Below are positions 1 through 5,900 of a stretch of DNA of 9,213 nt, one piece after another. Position numbers and translations under genes: made by a program. Under the pieces are notes generated by a model that worked only from the letters and a program-made list of their open reading frames with translations, had not been told where the DNA came from and did no database searches. This DNA comes from an uncultured Streptococcus sp. (GTDB lineage Bacteria; Bacillota; Bacilli; Lactobacillales; Streptococcaceae): positions 1-9,213 of the forward strand of contig CABSRC010000067.1 of the NCBI GenBank assembly GCA_902480035.1, read 5' to 3'. Position 1 is the stretch's first letter, and every line of letters starts with the position of its first letter.

Positions 1-446
1 TTGCTTATCTCGCTTTAGTGATTGGTTTTGGTTTGACCTTTCTTCTTTATCCCCTTATCTATCATGATTTGAAGCAGTCACCCTTACCCAGTCATCTGTT
101 GGGCCAAGAAGGCATCTATTGTGCTCCATTTTCCCTTCTGTTAGCAGCCCTGGTTCGTGTGGGTGGAGCAAGCCTTCCTACCTGGTTCTTACTGATCATG
201 GTGATGGCCTCGCAAGGGTTTTATTTCTTTGTTTTGACGCGCCTGCCAAGAATGATCAAAGAAGGTTTTCAACCCGCTTTTTCAGCTCTTACCTTTCCAA
301 CGGTCATCACAGCGACCTCTTTAAAAATGGCCCAAGGCTTGTTGCAACTGCCCTTCTTGACAGTTCTTGTATGGATGGAAACTCTTCTTTGTCTCTTGAT
401 TTTAGTCGCTGTCTTAGGAGGTTATGTAGCTTATCTTAAAGAGTAG
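1..446 (+). CDS. TDT (TehA/SLAC1-like) family membrane transporter, C-terminal part
   Basis: The reading frame is open from the left edge (first full codon at position 3) and ends with TAG at 444-446, so this is the 3' part of a longer gene; the GTG at 18 is inside the frame and not a start. The visible 147 or so residues contain four or five hydrophobic segments. The stretch around FSALTFPTVITATSLK resembles the conserved Phe/Pro-containing helix near the C-terminus of tellurite-resistance/dicarboxylate transporter (TDT, COG1275) proteins, and the QEGIYCAPFSLLL segment fits the preceding helix pair. TDT members are ten-helix plasma-membrane channels or carriers for anions or dicarboxylates; the substrate of this one cannot be told. 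It ends 85 bases before the next gene, which has its own promoter. The family call rests on remembered sequence resemblance only; another polytopic membrane family is possible. Confidence 0.7.
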   Translation, partial: AYLALVIGFGLTFLLYPLIYHDLKQSPLPSHLLGQEGIYCAPFSLLLAALVRVGGASLPTWFLLIMVMASQGFYFFVLTRLPRMIKEGFQPAFSALTFPTVITATSLKMAQGLLQLPFLTVLVWMETLLCLLILVAVLGGYVAYLKE

Positions 447-463
447 AAAGGCATCCTTTTTCA

Positions 464-492
464 TTGAAACCTTGTCACGATTATGGTAAGAT
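464..492 (+). promoter_or_regulatory. Promoter of the CPBP-family gene
   Basis: TTGAAA (464-469) is followed after exactly 17 bases by TAAGAT (487-492). A TG at -15/-14 (TGGTAAGAT) makes it an extended -10. It lies 40 bases before the chosen start at 532, giving a short leader. This implies independent transcription from the upstream transporter gene. Confidence 0.7.
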
Positions 493-519
493 GCACTATA
501 CGATTTGTCATACTCTATA

Positions 520-526
520 AGAAAGG
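520..526 (+). promoter_or_regulatory. Ribosome binding site that sets the CPBP gene start
   Basis: AGAAAGG sits five bases before ATG 532. An in-frame TTG at 505 would add nine residues but has no such site and would begin only 12 bases after the -10 box, so ATG 532 is preferred. Confidence 0.7.
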
Positions 527-531
527 TCTCT

Positions 532-1209
532 ATGAAATTCATCAAAGGAAAGCTCTCACTGCTTTATCCCCTCTTTCTGCTCTTGTTTTATTTTTATATC
601 CGGCCTCAGTTTCGCCCCTTGGCCCAGTATGTCTCTACTAGTCTAGCAAGCGCAAATAGCTATTATTGGACCTTATTTGGCCTAGAAGGCCTCTATGCAA
701 CCTTTGCAGGATTTTTGGTCTATCGTTTTTCTAAAAAAGCGCAGTTTAAGCTGGGGAAGAACCCCCTTCAAGCTCTGATAGAAGCCGTTTTTGCGGCCTG
801 TTTGGTTTACTGGTTGGACTACTTCATTAGTGGTTTTGTCCAAGGACGAGCAGCCGTTTTGAGTCTCTTTCCACGGGAAATTAGCCCCACAGGAGTGCTT
901 ATCCTGGTGATCGCAATGGTCGTCATCCGGCCAGTGACAGAAGAGCTGATCTTTCGTGGAGCCTTGGTGAATGCCTACTTCAAAGGCTGGAAACTCTATG
1001 CTGAGATTTGGCTTCCAGCCCTCATCTACAGTGGCCTGCATTTTCTCCACAATCCTTTTTCGCTGGGAGCTTCTATCATCTATCTCCTGCCAAGTGTGAT
1101 TTTTGGAATCCTGTATTATCGGAGTAAGACGCTCCTTTCTCCTATTTTGGCTCATATCTTGCTCAATCTCTACTACACCTTGCCTTTACTTTTATCTGTA
1201 TTTAAGTAG
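532..1209 (+). CDS. CPBP-family intramembrane metalloprotease-like protein
   Basis: A 225-residue polytopic membrane protein of the CPBP (CAAX protease/bacteriocin-processing, Abi) family. The three family motifs are all visible: EExxxR as E137-E138...R142 in EELIFRG, a second motif ending in His170 (YSGLH, followed by a second His at 173), and HxxxN as H208-N212 in HILLN. Together these would form the intramembrane glutamate/histidine metal site. About six to eight hydrophobic segments span the chain, starting with a basic N-terminus (MKFIKGK) and a helix at about 9-24. In lactic acid bacteria, members of this family are linked to bacteriocin self-immunity or to maturation of peptide signals, but no bacteriocin or peptide gene is visible here, so the substrate is unknown. 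It has its own promoter at 464-492 and a terminator at 1211-1242, so it looks monocistronic. The family call is firm; catalytic activity is inferred from motif completeness. Confidence 0.87.
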   Translation: MKFIKGKLSLLYPLFLLLFYFYIRPQFRPLAQYVSTSLASANSYYWTLFGLEGLYATFAGFLVYRFSKKAQFKLGKNPLQALIEAVFAACLVYWLDYFISGFVQGRAAVLSLFPREISPTGVLILVIAMVVIRPVTEELIFRGALVNAYFKGWKLYAEIWLPALIYSGLHFLHNPFSLGASIIYLLPSVIFGILYYRSKTLLSPILAHILLNLYYTLPLLLSVFK

Positions 1210-1210
1210 C

Positions 1211-1242
1211 AACCGATTTCCTGAGTGAGATTGGTTTTTTTT
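1211..1242 (+). terminator. Intrinsic terminator after the CPBP gene
   Basis: Stem 1211-1220 (AACCGATTTC) pairs with 1227-1236 (GAGATTGGTT) over ten base pairs with two G-U wobbles and a six-base loop (CTGAGT). A run of T continues to 1242. It starts two bases after the CPBP stop codon. Its 3' arm overlaps the -35 region of the rnpA promoter. Confidence 0.85.
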
Positions 1243-1258
1243 GAAAATATGGTATAAT
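1231..1258 (+). promoter_or_regulatory. Promoter of the rnpA-yidC-khpB operon
   Basis: A perfect TATAAT at 1253-1258 with TG two bases upstream (TGGTATAAT, extended -10). The best -35 is TTGGTT at 1231-1236 with 16-base spacing; it lies inside the descending arm of the preceding terminator. Expected start near 1265, leaving a leader of about 20-25 bases before rnpA. Confidence 0.8.
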
Positions 1259-1287
1259 AGAATAAATTTAAAAGAGGGAGTTGAGGT

Positions 1288-1629
1288 TTGAAAAAAAGCT
1301 ACCGCGTCAAACGTGACAAAGATTTTAATGCTATTTTTAAAAGTGGTCAAAATGTTGCCAATCGGAAATTCGTTGTTTACCGCTTGCGCAAAGACCAACC
1401 ACATTTTCGAGTCGGCCTATCTGTTAGTAAGAAACTGGGAAATGCTGTGACCAGAAATCGCATCAAACGTTTGATTCGCCATGTTTTGATCAAACACCAA
1501 GCCTTCCTTACGACCGATGATTTTGTTGTCATTGCTCGTAAAGGAGTGGAGGAGCTCGACTTTCATCAAGTAGAGAAAAATCTTGTACATGTCTTAAAAT
1601 TAGCGCATGTCTACCAAGAAAGGGAATAA
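1288..1629 (+). CDS. rnpA: Ribonuclease P protein component
   Basis: The 113-residue basic protein subunit of RNase P, which helps the catalytic RNA bind pre-tRNA and remove the 5' leader. The length is normal for the family. The N-terminus MKKSYRVKRDKDFNAIFKSG and the signature RNxxKRxxR (RNRIKRLIR, residues 56-64), preceded by VSKKLGNAVT, identify it. The start is TTG, chosen because AGAGGGAG at 1273-1280 is well placed seven bases upstream and the N-terminus matches the family; no ATG is available nearby. It is the first gene of an operon; yidC starts two bases after the end of its stop codon (TAA 1627-1629), and the yidC ribosome site lies inside the last rnpA codons, suggesting coupled translation. 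In most bacteria rpmH lies immediately upstream of rnpA; here it is 2.6 kb downstream. Confidence 0.97.
   Translation: MKKSYRVKRDKDFNAIFKSGQNVANRKFVVYRLRKDQPHFRVGLSVSKKLGNAVTRNRIKRLIRHVLIKHQAFLTTDDFVVIARKGVEELDFHQVEKNLVHVLKLAHVYQERE
1616..1625 (+). promoter_or_regulatory. Ribosome binding site that sets the yidC start
   Basis: AAGAAAGGGA lies at 1616-1625, five bases before GTG 1631. An ATG at 1607 is in frame but would add eight polar residues ahead of the signal peptide and has no ribosome site, so the GTG is the better start. Confidence 0.8.
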
Positions 1630-1630
1630 T

Positions 1631-2446
1631 GTGAAAAAGAAACTGAAGTTAACTGGATTATTAGGTGCGGCCTTATTGGTCTTGACAGCTTGTGGAACCT
1701 CTCAAGTGACAGCTCAGTCGACAGGTGGTTGGGAACGCTTCGTCTACTTCTTTGCAGAAGCCATCCGCTTCTTGTCCTTTGGCGGAAATATCGGTGTAGG
1801 GATTATCGTCTTTACCATTGTCATCCGGACGGTCCTCTTGCCCCTCTTCCAATATCAAATGAATTCAACCCGCAAGATGCAGGAAATTCAACCCCTCCTC
1901 AAGGAATTGCAAGCTAAGTATCCTGGGAAGGATCTTGATAGTCGGACCAAGCTTTCTGAAGAGATGCGGGCCCTTTACAAGGAAAAAGGTGTCAAAACGT
2001 CTTCAGCCTTCCTTCCTCTCTTGATCCAGATGCCGGTCTTGATGGCCTTGTTCCAAGCGCTGAGCCGTGTCGAATTCCTTAAAGTCGGTCACTTCCTCTG
2101 GTTGGACCTTGGCGCGATCGACCCGACTTATATCTTGCCGGTTCTTGCAGCACTCTTCACATTTTTCAGTAGTTGGTTGACCAATAAAGCCATGCCAGAG
2201 CGTAATGGTAGTGCGACAACCATGATGTATGTGATGCCTGTGATGATCTTCTTCTTTGCCTTGTTCTCAGCCAGCGGGGTCGCACTATACTGGGTGACTT
2301 CCAATGCTTACCAAGTCGGGCAAACCTATCTCTTGAACAACCCCTTCAAGATTATTGCAGAGCGTGAAGCAAAAGAACAAGCTTCGCGCGACATGGAAAA
2401 ACAAAAACGCCGTGCCCTAAACAAAGCACAGAAAAAGAAAAAATAA
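1631..2446 (+). CDS. yidC: Membrane protein insertase YidC1 (Oxa1 family lipoprotein)
   Basis: A 271-residue YidC/Oxa1/Alb3 insertase that places proteins into the cytoplasmic membrane alone or with SecYEG. From the GTG start, the chain begins with a lipoprotein signal peptide: KKKLKL, a hydrophobic core and the lipobox LTAC, so Cys21 is the predicted lipidated first residue. The conserved positive residue of the hydrophilic groove is Arg66 in FTIVIRTVLLP. A cytoplasmic loop (about 75-130, RKMQEIQP...) follows, then further membrane helices including LLIQMPVLMALFQAL, YILPVLAALFTFFSSWL and the YVMPVMIFFFALF/GVALYW pair, and a strongly basic tail (EKQKRRALNKAQKKKK) of the kind that contacts the ribosome. 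Streptococci usually carry two paralogues; the operon with rnpA and jag and the close match to remembered pneumococcal YidC1 assign this one as YidC1 (also called OxaA1 or SpoIIIJ-like). Length is normal. khpB follows after 15 bases. Confidence 0.96.
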   Translation: MKKKLKLTGLLGAALLVLTACGTSQVTAQSTGGWERFVYFFAEAIRFLSFGGNIGVGIIVFTIVIRTVLLPLFQYQMNSTRKMQEIQPLLKELQAKYPGKDLDSRTKLSEEMRALYKEKGVKTSSAFLPLLIQMPVLMALFQALSRVEFLKVGHFLWLDLGAIDPTYILPVLAALFTFFSSWLTNKAMPERNGSATTMMYVMPVMIFFFALFSASGVALYWVTSNAYQVGQTYLLNNPFKIIAEREAKEQASRDMEKQKRRALNKAQKKKK

Positions 2447-2461
2447 GAAAGAGGTGGACAT

Positions 2462-3409
2462 ATGGTCCTATATACTGGAGCAACTGTTGAAGAAGCGATT
2501 CAAAAAGGTCTGAACGATTTAGATATTCCTCGTATGAAGGCACATATTACGGTTGTAGCGCGTGAAAAGAAAGGTTTTCTTGGCTTGTTTGGGAAAAAAC
2601 CAGCCCAAGTAGAGATTGAGCCCATTGCAGAAACAACTGTTGTGAAAGCTAATCAAAAAGCTGTCAAAGGTGTCCCAGATGAGATCAATGCGCAAAACGA
2701 ACCGGTGAAGACGGTGAGCGAAGCAACGGTTGATCTCGGACGCGTCGTAGCAGCGATCAAAAAGGTCGAAGAAGAAGGAGAAGTTGTCTCTGAAGAAATC
2801 AAGACAGAAATCCTGAAACATGACAAAGAAGCAGATACCGTTCTTGAAGAAAAAGGGCATGAACATATCCTTGAAAAAGTCAAAGAACCAGCAGCAAAAG
2901 AATCAAGCGAATCTGATTTCTCAAACCTTGGTATCGAGGTAGAGGAAAACTACAACATCGAAGAAGTCGTAGCTGATGTGACAGCCTATGTTCAAACAGT
3001 GGTCGATGAAATGGATGTGGATGCGACTATCTCAAGCAGTCACAACCGCCGTACGGTCAATATGCAAATTGATACCAATGAGCCAGGACGTGTCATTGGT
3101 TACCACGGAAAAGTCTTGAAGGCTCTTCAACTTTTGGCACAAAATTACCTCTATAACCGCTACTCAAAGAATTTTTACATTACCATTAATGTGAATGACT
3201 ATGTAGAACACCGGGCAGAAGTTCTTCAAAGCTATGCTCAGAAGTTGGCAACACGTGCCCTCGAAGATGGGCAAGCCCAACAGACAGATCCGATGTCAAA
3301 CAGTGAACGCAAAATCATTCACCGTATCGTCTCTAAGATGGAAGGAGTCACTAGCTACTCTGAAGGGGAAGAACCAAACCGTTACGTAGTGGTAGACATC
3401 GAAGGATAA
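2462..3409 (+). CDS. khpB: RNA-binding protein KhpB (Jag/EloR), Jag_N-KH-R3H
   Basis: A 315-residue cytoplasmic RNA-binding protein. Residues 1-52 are the Jag_N domain (VLYTGATVEEAI, REKKGFLGLFGKKPAQV). Residues about 53-165 form a Glu/Lys-rich, probably disordered linker. The KH domain carries the nucleic-acid-binding GxxG loop as GYHG at 213-216 within NEPGRVIGYHGKVL. The C-terminal R3H domain has the RxxxH motif at Arg283-His287 (SERKIIHRI). In Streptococcus pneumoniae this protein (EloR) partners with KhpA and, controlled by StkP phosphorylation at Thr89, regulates cell elongation; here residue 89 is also Thr in KTVSEATVDLG, so the same control is likely. The ATG has a good site, GAGGTGG at 2451-2457. 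It is the last gene of the rnpA-yidC-khpB operon, followed by a terminator. The linker seems slightly shorter than in the pneumococcal protein. Confidence 0.95.
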   Translation: MVLYTGATVEEAIQKGLNDLDIPRMKAHITVVAREKKGFLGLFGKKPAQVEIEPIAETTVVKANQKAVKGVPDEINAQNEPVKTVSEATVDLGRVVAAIKKVEEEGEVVSEEIKTEILKHDKEADTVLEEKGHEHILEKVKEPAAKESSESDFSNLGIEVEENYNIEEVVADVTAYVQTVVDEMDVDATISSSHNRRTVNMQIDTNEPGRVIGYHGKVLKALQLLAQNYLYNRYSKNFYITINVNDYVEHRAEVLQSYAQKLATRALEDGQAQQTDPMSNSERKIIHRIVSKMEGVTSYSEGEEPNRYVVVDIEG

Positions 3410-3432
3410 TCTAGCTATTATTTCCCATAAGA

Positions 3433-3465
3433 GAGAGACGGGATTGAGCCGATCTCTCCTTTTTT
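3433..3465 (+). terminator. Intrinsic terminator after khpB
   Basis: GAGAGACGG (3433-3441) pairs with CCGATCTCTC (3449-3458) with one bulged base, followed by a T-rich run (3460-3465). It closes the rnpA-yidC-khpB operon, 23 bases after the khpB stop. Confidence 0.8.
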
Positions 3466-3484
3466 AGGTTTAGAAAGGAAGCAG

Positions 3485-4114
3485 ATGGCATTTGCAGCGA
3501 TTCGAGAGTTTTTAAAGCTTCAAGGAATTCACTACCAGGCCCCAGCAAAGGCTGGGGTGCTAGCCTCGGAGATGGAGCAATATCGTGCCCTAGCTCAAGC
3601 AGCTCGTAAGGAATTCACCGATTTAGTCTCAGCCTTTCAGCAGCGTCACCCTTACTTGGAGCAAGATCGGACCAGTCAATGGATGAACCAGGCCCAGGTC
3701 TTGCGGCCTCATTTTTGGGCCTATCTAAGAGGAGAAGGGACGATGGCAGAGCCCATGTTTGCCTTGAGGCTCTATGGAGATGCAGTTGATTTTGGAGTTT
3801 CCTTAGAGGTGAGTTTTATCGAGCGAAAAAAAGATGAGGAGAGCCTTCAAAAACAACACAAAGTTCTCACCCTTCCCATTTCTCAGCCAGTTTATTATTT
3901 CGTCCAGAAAAATGGAGAGAGTCAAAGGGTTGAAGGGACAGAAAAGAATCGCCATGATCTGTTACAAGCAGTAGCAGATGGGGCGGTTCGCAAGGTCCTC
4001 GTCAAATACGATGTTTCTCTGGTCGAGGAGGCTTCTCTAGAGGATATCTTGGATCAGTTGCAAAAGGCGCTGGTGGCTCTGGAACCCTATTACTTGGCAA
4101 CCCGTCAGGTGTAG
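3485..4114 (+). CDS. Conserved protein of unknown function (possibly HI_0552-like)
   Basis: A 209-residue soluble protein with no signal peptide or membrane segment. The start ATG has a clear ribosome site (AGAAAGGAAG, 3472-3481). The N-terminal third is helical and charged (EMEQYRALAQAARKEFTDLVSAFQQRHP); the middle (about 85-140) looks like an alpha/beta domain with alternating strands (FALRLYGDAVDFGVSLEVSFIERKK, VLTLPISQPVYYFVQKNG); the C-terminus is helical (LEDILDQLQKALVALEPYYLA). I recognise no catalytic motif. Streptococcal proteins of about this length and place are, as I recall, annotated as HI_0552 family, a domain of unknown function; that assignment is tentative. It sits between the khpB terminator and the rpmH promoter with no obvious promoter of its own, so it may be expressed by read-through from the rnpA operon. 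Codon use looks like its neighbours. I do not assign a function. Confidence 0.8.
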   Translation: MAFAAIREFLKLQGIHYQAPAKAGVLASEMEQYRALAQAARKEFTDLVSAFQQRHPYLEQDRTSQWMNQAQVLRPHFWAYLRGEGTMAEPMFALRLYGDAVDFGVSLEVSFIERKKDEESLQKQHKVLTLPISQPVYYFVQKNGESQRVEGTEKNRHDLLQAVADGAVRKVLVKYDVSLVEEASLEDILDQLQKALVALEPYYLATRQV

Positions 4115-4159
4115 AAAGGTGTTCTCCGACCTGTATTTGCAACAATTTTGCCATAGCTA

Positions 4160-4188
4160 TTGACAAATAGAGTCGAATCCGATAGAAT
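4160..4188 (+). promoter_or_regulatory. Promoter of rpmH
   Basis: Consensus TTGACA (4160-4165), 17-base spacer, TAGAAT (4183-4188). This is the closest match to a sigma-A promoter in the window, as expected for a highly expressed ribosomal protein gene. Transcription should start near 4195, giving a leader of about 67 bases. Confidence 0.88.
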
Positions 4189-4198
4189 AGTAAAGTAT

Positions 4199-4231
4199 GT
4201 TTAGTAACTGATCACAACTAGCCGGCTAAAC
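4199..4231 (+). promoter_or_regulatory. Inverted repeats in the rpmH leader
   Basis: GTTTAG (4199-4204) can pair with CTAAAC (4226-4231), enclosing 21 bases, and the 3' half contains the perfect ten-base palindrome TAGCCGGCTA (4219-4228). The element lies wholly within the predicted leader, 16 bases before the ribosome site. It may be a regulatory hairpin or a protein site; no known ribosomal-protein leader family is recognised. Confidence 0.4.
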
Positions 4232-4246
4232 GAATACAAAATCTAT

Positions 4247-4254
4247 GAGGAGGT
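4247..4254 (+). promoter_or_regulatory. Strong ribosome binding site of rpmH
   Basis: GAGGAGGT is a near-perfect complement of the 16S rRNA 3' end and lies seven bases before GTG 4262. It fixes the non-ATG start of L34. Confidence 0.88.
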
Positions 4255-4261
4255 ATTCATC

Positions 4262-4396
4262 GTGAAACGTACTTATCAACCAAGTAAACTTCGTCGTGCG
4301 CGCAAACATGGTTTCCGTCACCGTATGGCAACTAAAAATGGTCGTCGCGTATTGGCAGCTCGTCGTCGTAAAGGACGCAAAGTTTTGGCTGCCTAA
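4262..4396 (+). CDS. rpmH: 50S ribosomal protein L34
   Basis: A 44-residue, extremely basic ribosomal protein of the large subunit. Translation from GTG gives MKRTYQPSKLRRARKHGF followed by RHRMATKNGRRVLAARRRKG and RKVLAA, the textbook L34 sequence (KRTYQPS start, GFRxRMxTxxGRxVLxxRRxKGR). Length is exactly that of the family. It has its own strong promoter (4160-4188), a 67-base leader and a perfect 12-bp terminator, so it is monocistronic. In many bacteria rpmH is the first gene of the rpmH-rnpA-yidC-jag cluster near oriC; here it lies downstream of that cluster, separated by the unknown gene at 3485-4114. Confidence 0.98.
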   Translation: MKRTYQPSKLRRARKHGFRHRMATKNGRRVLAARRRKGRKVLAA

Positions 4397-4411
4397 TTCA
4401 GATAAAAACCT

Positions 4412-4450
4412 AAAAACCAGTAGAAACTCGAGACTACTGGTTTTTGTTTT
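4412..4450 (+). terminator. Intrinsic terminator after rpmH
   Basis: AAAAACCAGTAG (4412-4423) pairs perfectly with CTACTGGTTTTT (4434-4445) around a ten-base loop, followed by GTTTT. The A-rich left arm makes it potentially active in both directions. It begins 15 bases after the rpmH stop. Confidence 0.93.
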
Positions 4451-4478
4451 GTCCGAAAGTGAATTTAGAGGCGCTTTC

Positions 4479-4487
4479 TGCTATAAT
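4479..4487 (+). promoter_or_regulatory. Extended -10 promoter of tatD-rnmV
   Basis: TGCTATAAT: a perfect TATAAT (4482-4487) with TG at the extended position. No good -35 is present at the usual distance (GTGAAT at 4459-4464). Start expected near 4494, about 28 bases before tatD. Confidence 0.68.
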
Positions 4488-4521
4488 AGAAGGAAGAAAA
4501 ACTCGGAAGAAAAGGAAGATC

Positions 4522-5292
4522 ATGCAGATTTTTGATACCCACACCCATCTCAATGTGGAAGAATTCGCAGGAAAAGAACAAGAAGAGCTCGACTTGGCCA
4601 AGGAAATGGGTGTTGTAGCCCACAATATCGTTGGTTTTGACAAACCGACGATTGAGCGAGGAATAGCCTTGTCAGACCAGTACCCAGAACTCTATCTCAC
4701 GCTTGGTTGGCACCCCACTGAGGCGGGCGATTATAGTCCTGAAGTGGAGGCCTATTTACTTGAACAGCTAAAACATCCCAAAGTCGTCGCACTCGGAGAA
4801 ATCGGTCTGGATTACCACTGGATGACAGCGCCAAAAGACATCCAAGAAAAGGTCTTTCGTCGTCAGATTCAATTGTCTAAGGACTTGGACCTCCCCTTTG
4901 TGGTGCATACACGCGATGCTTTAGAAGATACTTATGCCATCATCAAGAGTGAAGGAGTAGGGCCTCGCGGTGGGATCATGCATTCTTTCTCAGGAAGTTT
5001 AGAAGAAGCGAAACGCTTCATGGATCTGGGGATGATGATTTCCTTTTCTGGAGTGGTGACCTTTAAGAAAGCCACAGATGTCCAAGAAGCGGCAGCTGGC
5101 CTTCCGTTAGACAAGATCTTGGTTGAAACAGACGCTCCTTACCTGGCACCAGTTCCCAAACGTGGTCGGGAAAATAAAACAGCCTACACTCGTTATGTGG
5201 TAGATTTTATTGCAGAACTACGTGGCTTAACAACAGAAGAAGTGGCTCAGGCAACCTATGACAATGCAAGAAAGGTATTTGGCCTTGACTGA
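4522..5292 (+). CDS. tatD: TatD-family metal-dependent hydrolase/DNase
   Basis: A 256-residue TIM-barrel amidohydrolase-type nuclease (TatD/YcfH family, 3'-5' exonuclease activity known in members). Metal ligands are all visible: H7 and H9 in DTHTHLNVEEF, Glu93 in LGEIGLDYHW, His129 in FVVHTRDA, His154 in MHSFSGS and Asp204 in VETDAPYLAP. Length is normal. The ATG at 4522 is preferred because AAAGGAAG (4511-4518) precedes it and the family begins with this MxIFDTHTHLN motif; the frame is open 26 codons further upstream, but that would start inside the rpmH terminator. The gene overlaps rnmV by eight bases, a pairing common in Firmicutes where tatD, rnmV and rsmA sit together. Role in the cell is probably DNA repair or turnover of nucleic acids; the physiological substrate is not settled. 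Confidence 0.94.
   Translation: MQIFDTHTHLNVEEFAGKEQEELDLAKEMGVVAHNIVGFDKPTIERGIALSDQYPELYLTLGWHPTEAGDYSPEVEAYLLEQLKHPKVVALGEIGLDYHWMTAPKDIQEKVFRRQIQLSKDLDLPFVVHTRDALEDTYAIIKSEGVGPRGGIMHSFSGSLEEAKRFMDLGMMISFSGVVTFKKATDVQEAAAGLPLDKILVETDAPYLAPVPKRGRENKTAYTRYVVDFIAELRGLTTEEVAQATYDNARKVFGLD
5268..5275 (+). promoter_or_regulatory. Ribosome binding site that sets the rnmV start
   Basis: AAGAAAGG, inside the end of tatD, lies nine bases before TTG 5285. The in-frame ATGs at 5258 and 5264 lie before or on this site and have none of their own. Confidence 0.6.
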
Positions 5293-5848
5293 GAAAAGAA
5301 AAATACCAGAGGTAATTGTCGTGGAGGGCAAGGACGACACAGCTAATCTCCGTCGTTTTTATGAGGTGGATACCTATGAAACGCGAGGCTCTGCGATCGA
5401 TCAAGATGACTTGGAACGAATTGCTACCTTGCAAGAGTTGCGTGGGGTCATTGTCTTTACCGATCCAGACTATAATGGTGAGCGAATTCGCAAGATCATT
5501 ATGCAAGAGGTACCCCAGGCCAAACATGCCTTTTTAAATCGTGGCGAAGCAGTCCCCAAATCCAAGACCAAGGGGCGTTCTCTTGGAGTGGAGCATGCCA
5601 GTTTTGAAGACTTAGAAAAAGCCCTAGCTGGACTGGTTGGGTCTTACGAAGATGAGCATTTCTTTGATATCACAAAGACTGACTTGATGCGGCTTGGCCT
5701 GTTGATGGGAAGCGATAGTCGCAAACGACGGGAATATCTAGGCGAAACCTTGCGCATCGGCTACTGCAATGGCAAGCAATTGATCAAACGCTTGGAGTTG
5801 TTTGGAATTTGTTTGGCCCAAGTCGAAGAGGCGATGGCCAGTTATTAA
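5285..5848 (+). CDS. rnmV: Ribonuclease M5 (5S rRNA maturase)
   Basis: A 187-residue Toprim-domain endonuclease that cuts precursor 5S rRNA on both strands of its terminal helix, usually with ribosomal protein L18 as cofactor. The Toprim catalytic residues are Glu14 in VIVVEGKDD and the DxD pair Asp60/Asp62 in VFTDPDYNGERIR. The second half has the family block VPKSKTKGRSLGVEHASFEDLEKAL and the C-terminal SRKRREYLGE...GYCNGKQLIKRLELFGI typical of RNase M5. I chose TTG 5285 (TEKRKIPEVIVVEGKDD) because it places the catalytic motif at the usual distance from the N-terminus and has a ribosome site; ATG 5258 would add nine residues. The gene overlaps the tatD stop by eight bases, so translation is probably coupled. 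rsmA follows 52 bases downstream. Confidence 0.93.
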   Translation: MTEKRKIPEVIVVEGKDDTANLRRFYEVDTYETRGSAIDQDDLERIATLQELRGVIVFTDPDYNGERIRKIIMQEVPQAKHAFLNRGEAVPKSKTKGRSLGVEHASFEDLEKALAGLVGSYEDEHFFDITKTDLMRLGLLMGSDSRKRREYLGETLRIGYCNGKQLIKRLELFGICLAQVEEAMASY

Positions 5849-5856
5849 GACGGAAG

Positions 5857-5878
5857 TAGAGGGGATCCTTTACCTCTA
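5857..5878 (+). repeat. Small inverted repeat between rnmV and rsmA
   Basis: TAGAGG (5857-5862) and CCTCTA (5873-5878) can form a six-base stem around a ten-base loop. No T-run follows, so it is not a standard terminator. It could be an mRNA processing or stability hairpin, or chance. Confidence 0.3.
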
Positions 5879-5900
5879 AACTGATTAGAAAAGAGAAAAA

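Noticed and set aside
447..461. Mini hairpin AAAGG-CAT-CCTTT with T tail after the transporter gene
   Set aside because: Five base pairs with a three-base loop is too weak to call a terminator.
532..1209. CPBP gene as part of a bacteriocin immunity locus
   Set aside because: No bacteriocin, leader peptide, exporter or regulator gene is adjacent, so the family alone does not support it.
1673..1917. Other-frame open frames within yidC on both strands
   Set aside because: No ribosome sites and no family resemblance; the yidC frame explains the region.
4106..4133. CAGGT/ACCTG inverted repeat at the end of the unknown gene
   Set aside because: Only five pairs, a long loop and no T-run; likely chance.
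4444..4521. Upstream extension of tatD by 26 codons
   Set aside because: It would start inside the rpmH terminator and before the tatD promoter; the family N-terminus and ribosome site point to ATG 4522.
4296..4535. A 79-codon plus-strand frame overlapping rpmH
   Set aside because: It is out of frame with L34, crosses the rpmH terminator and has no ribosome site.
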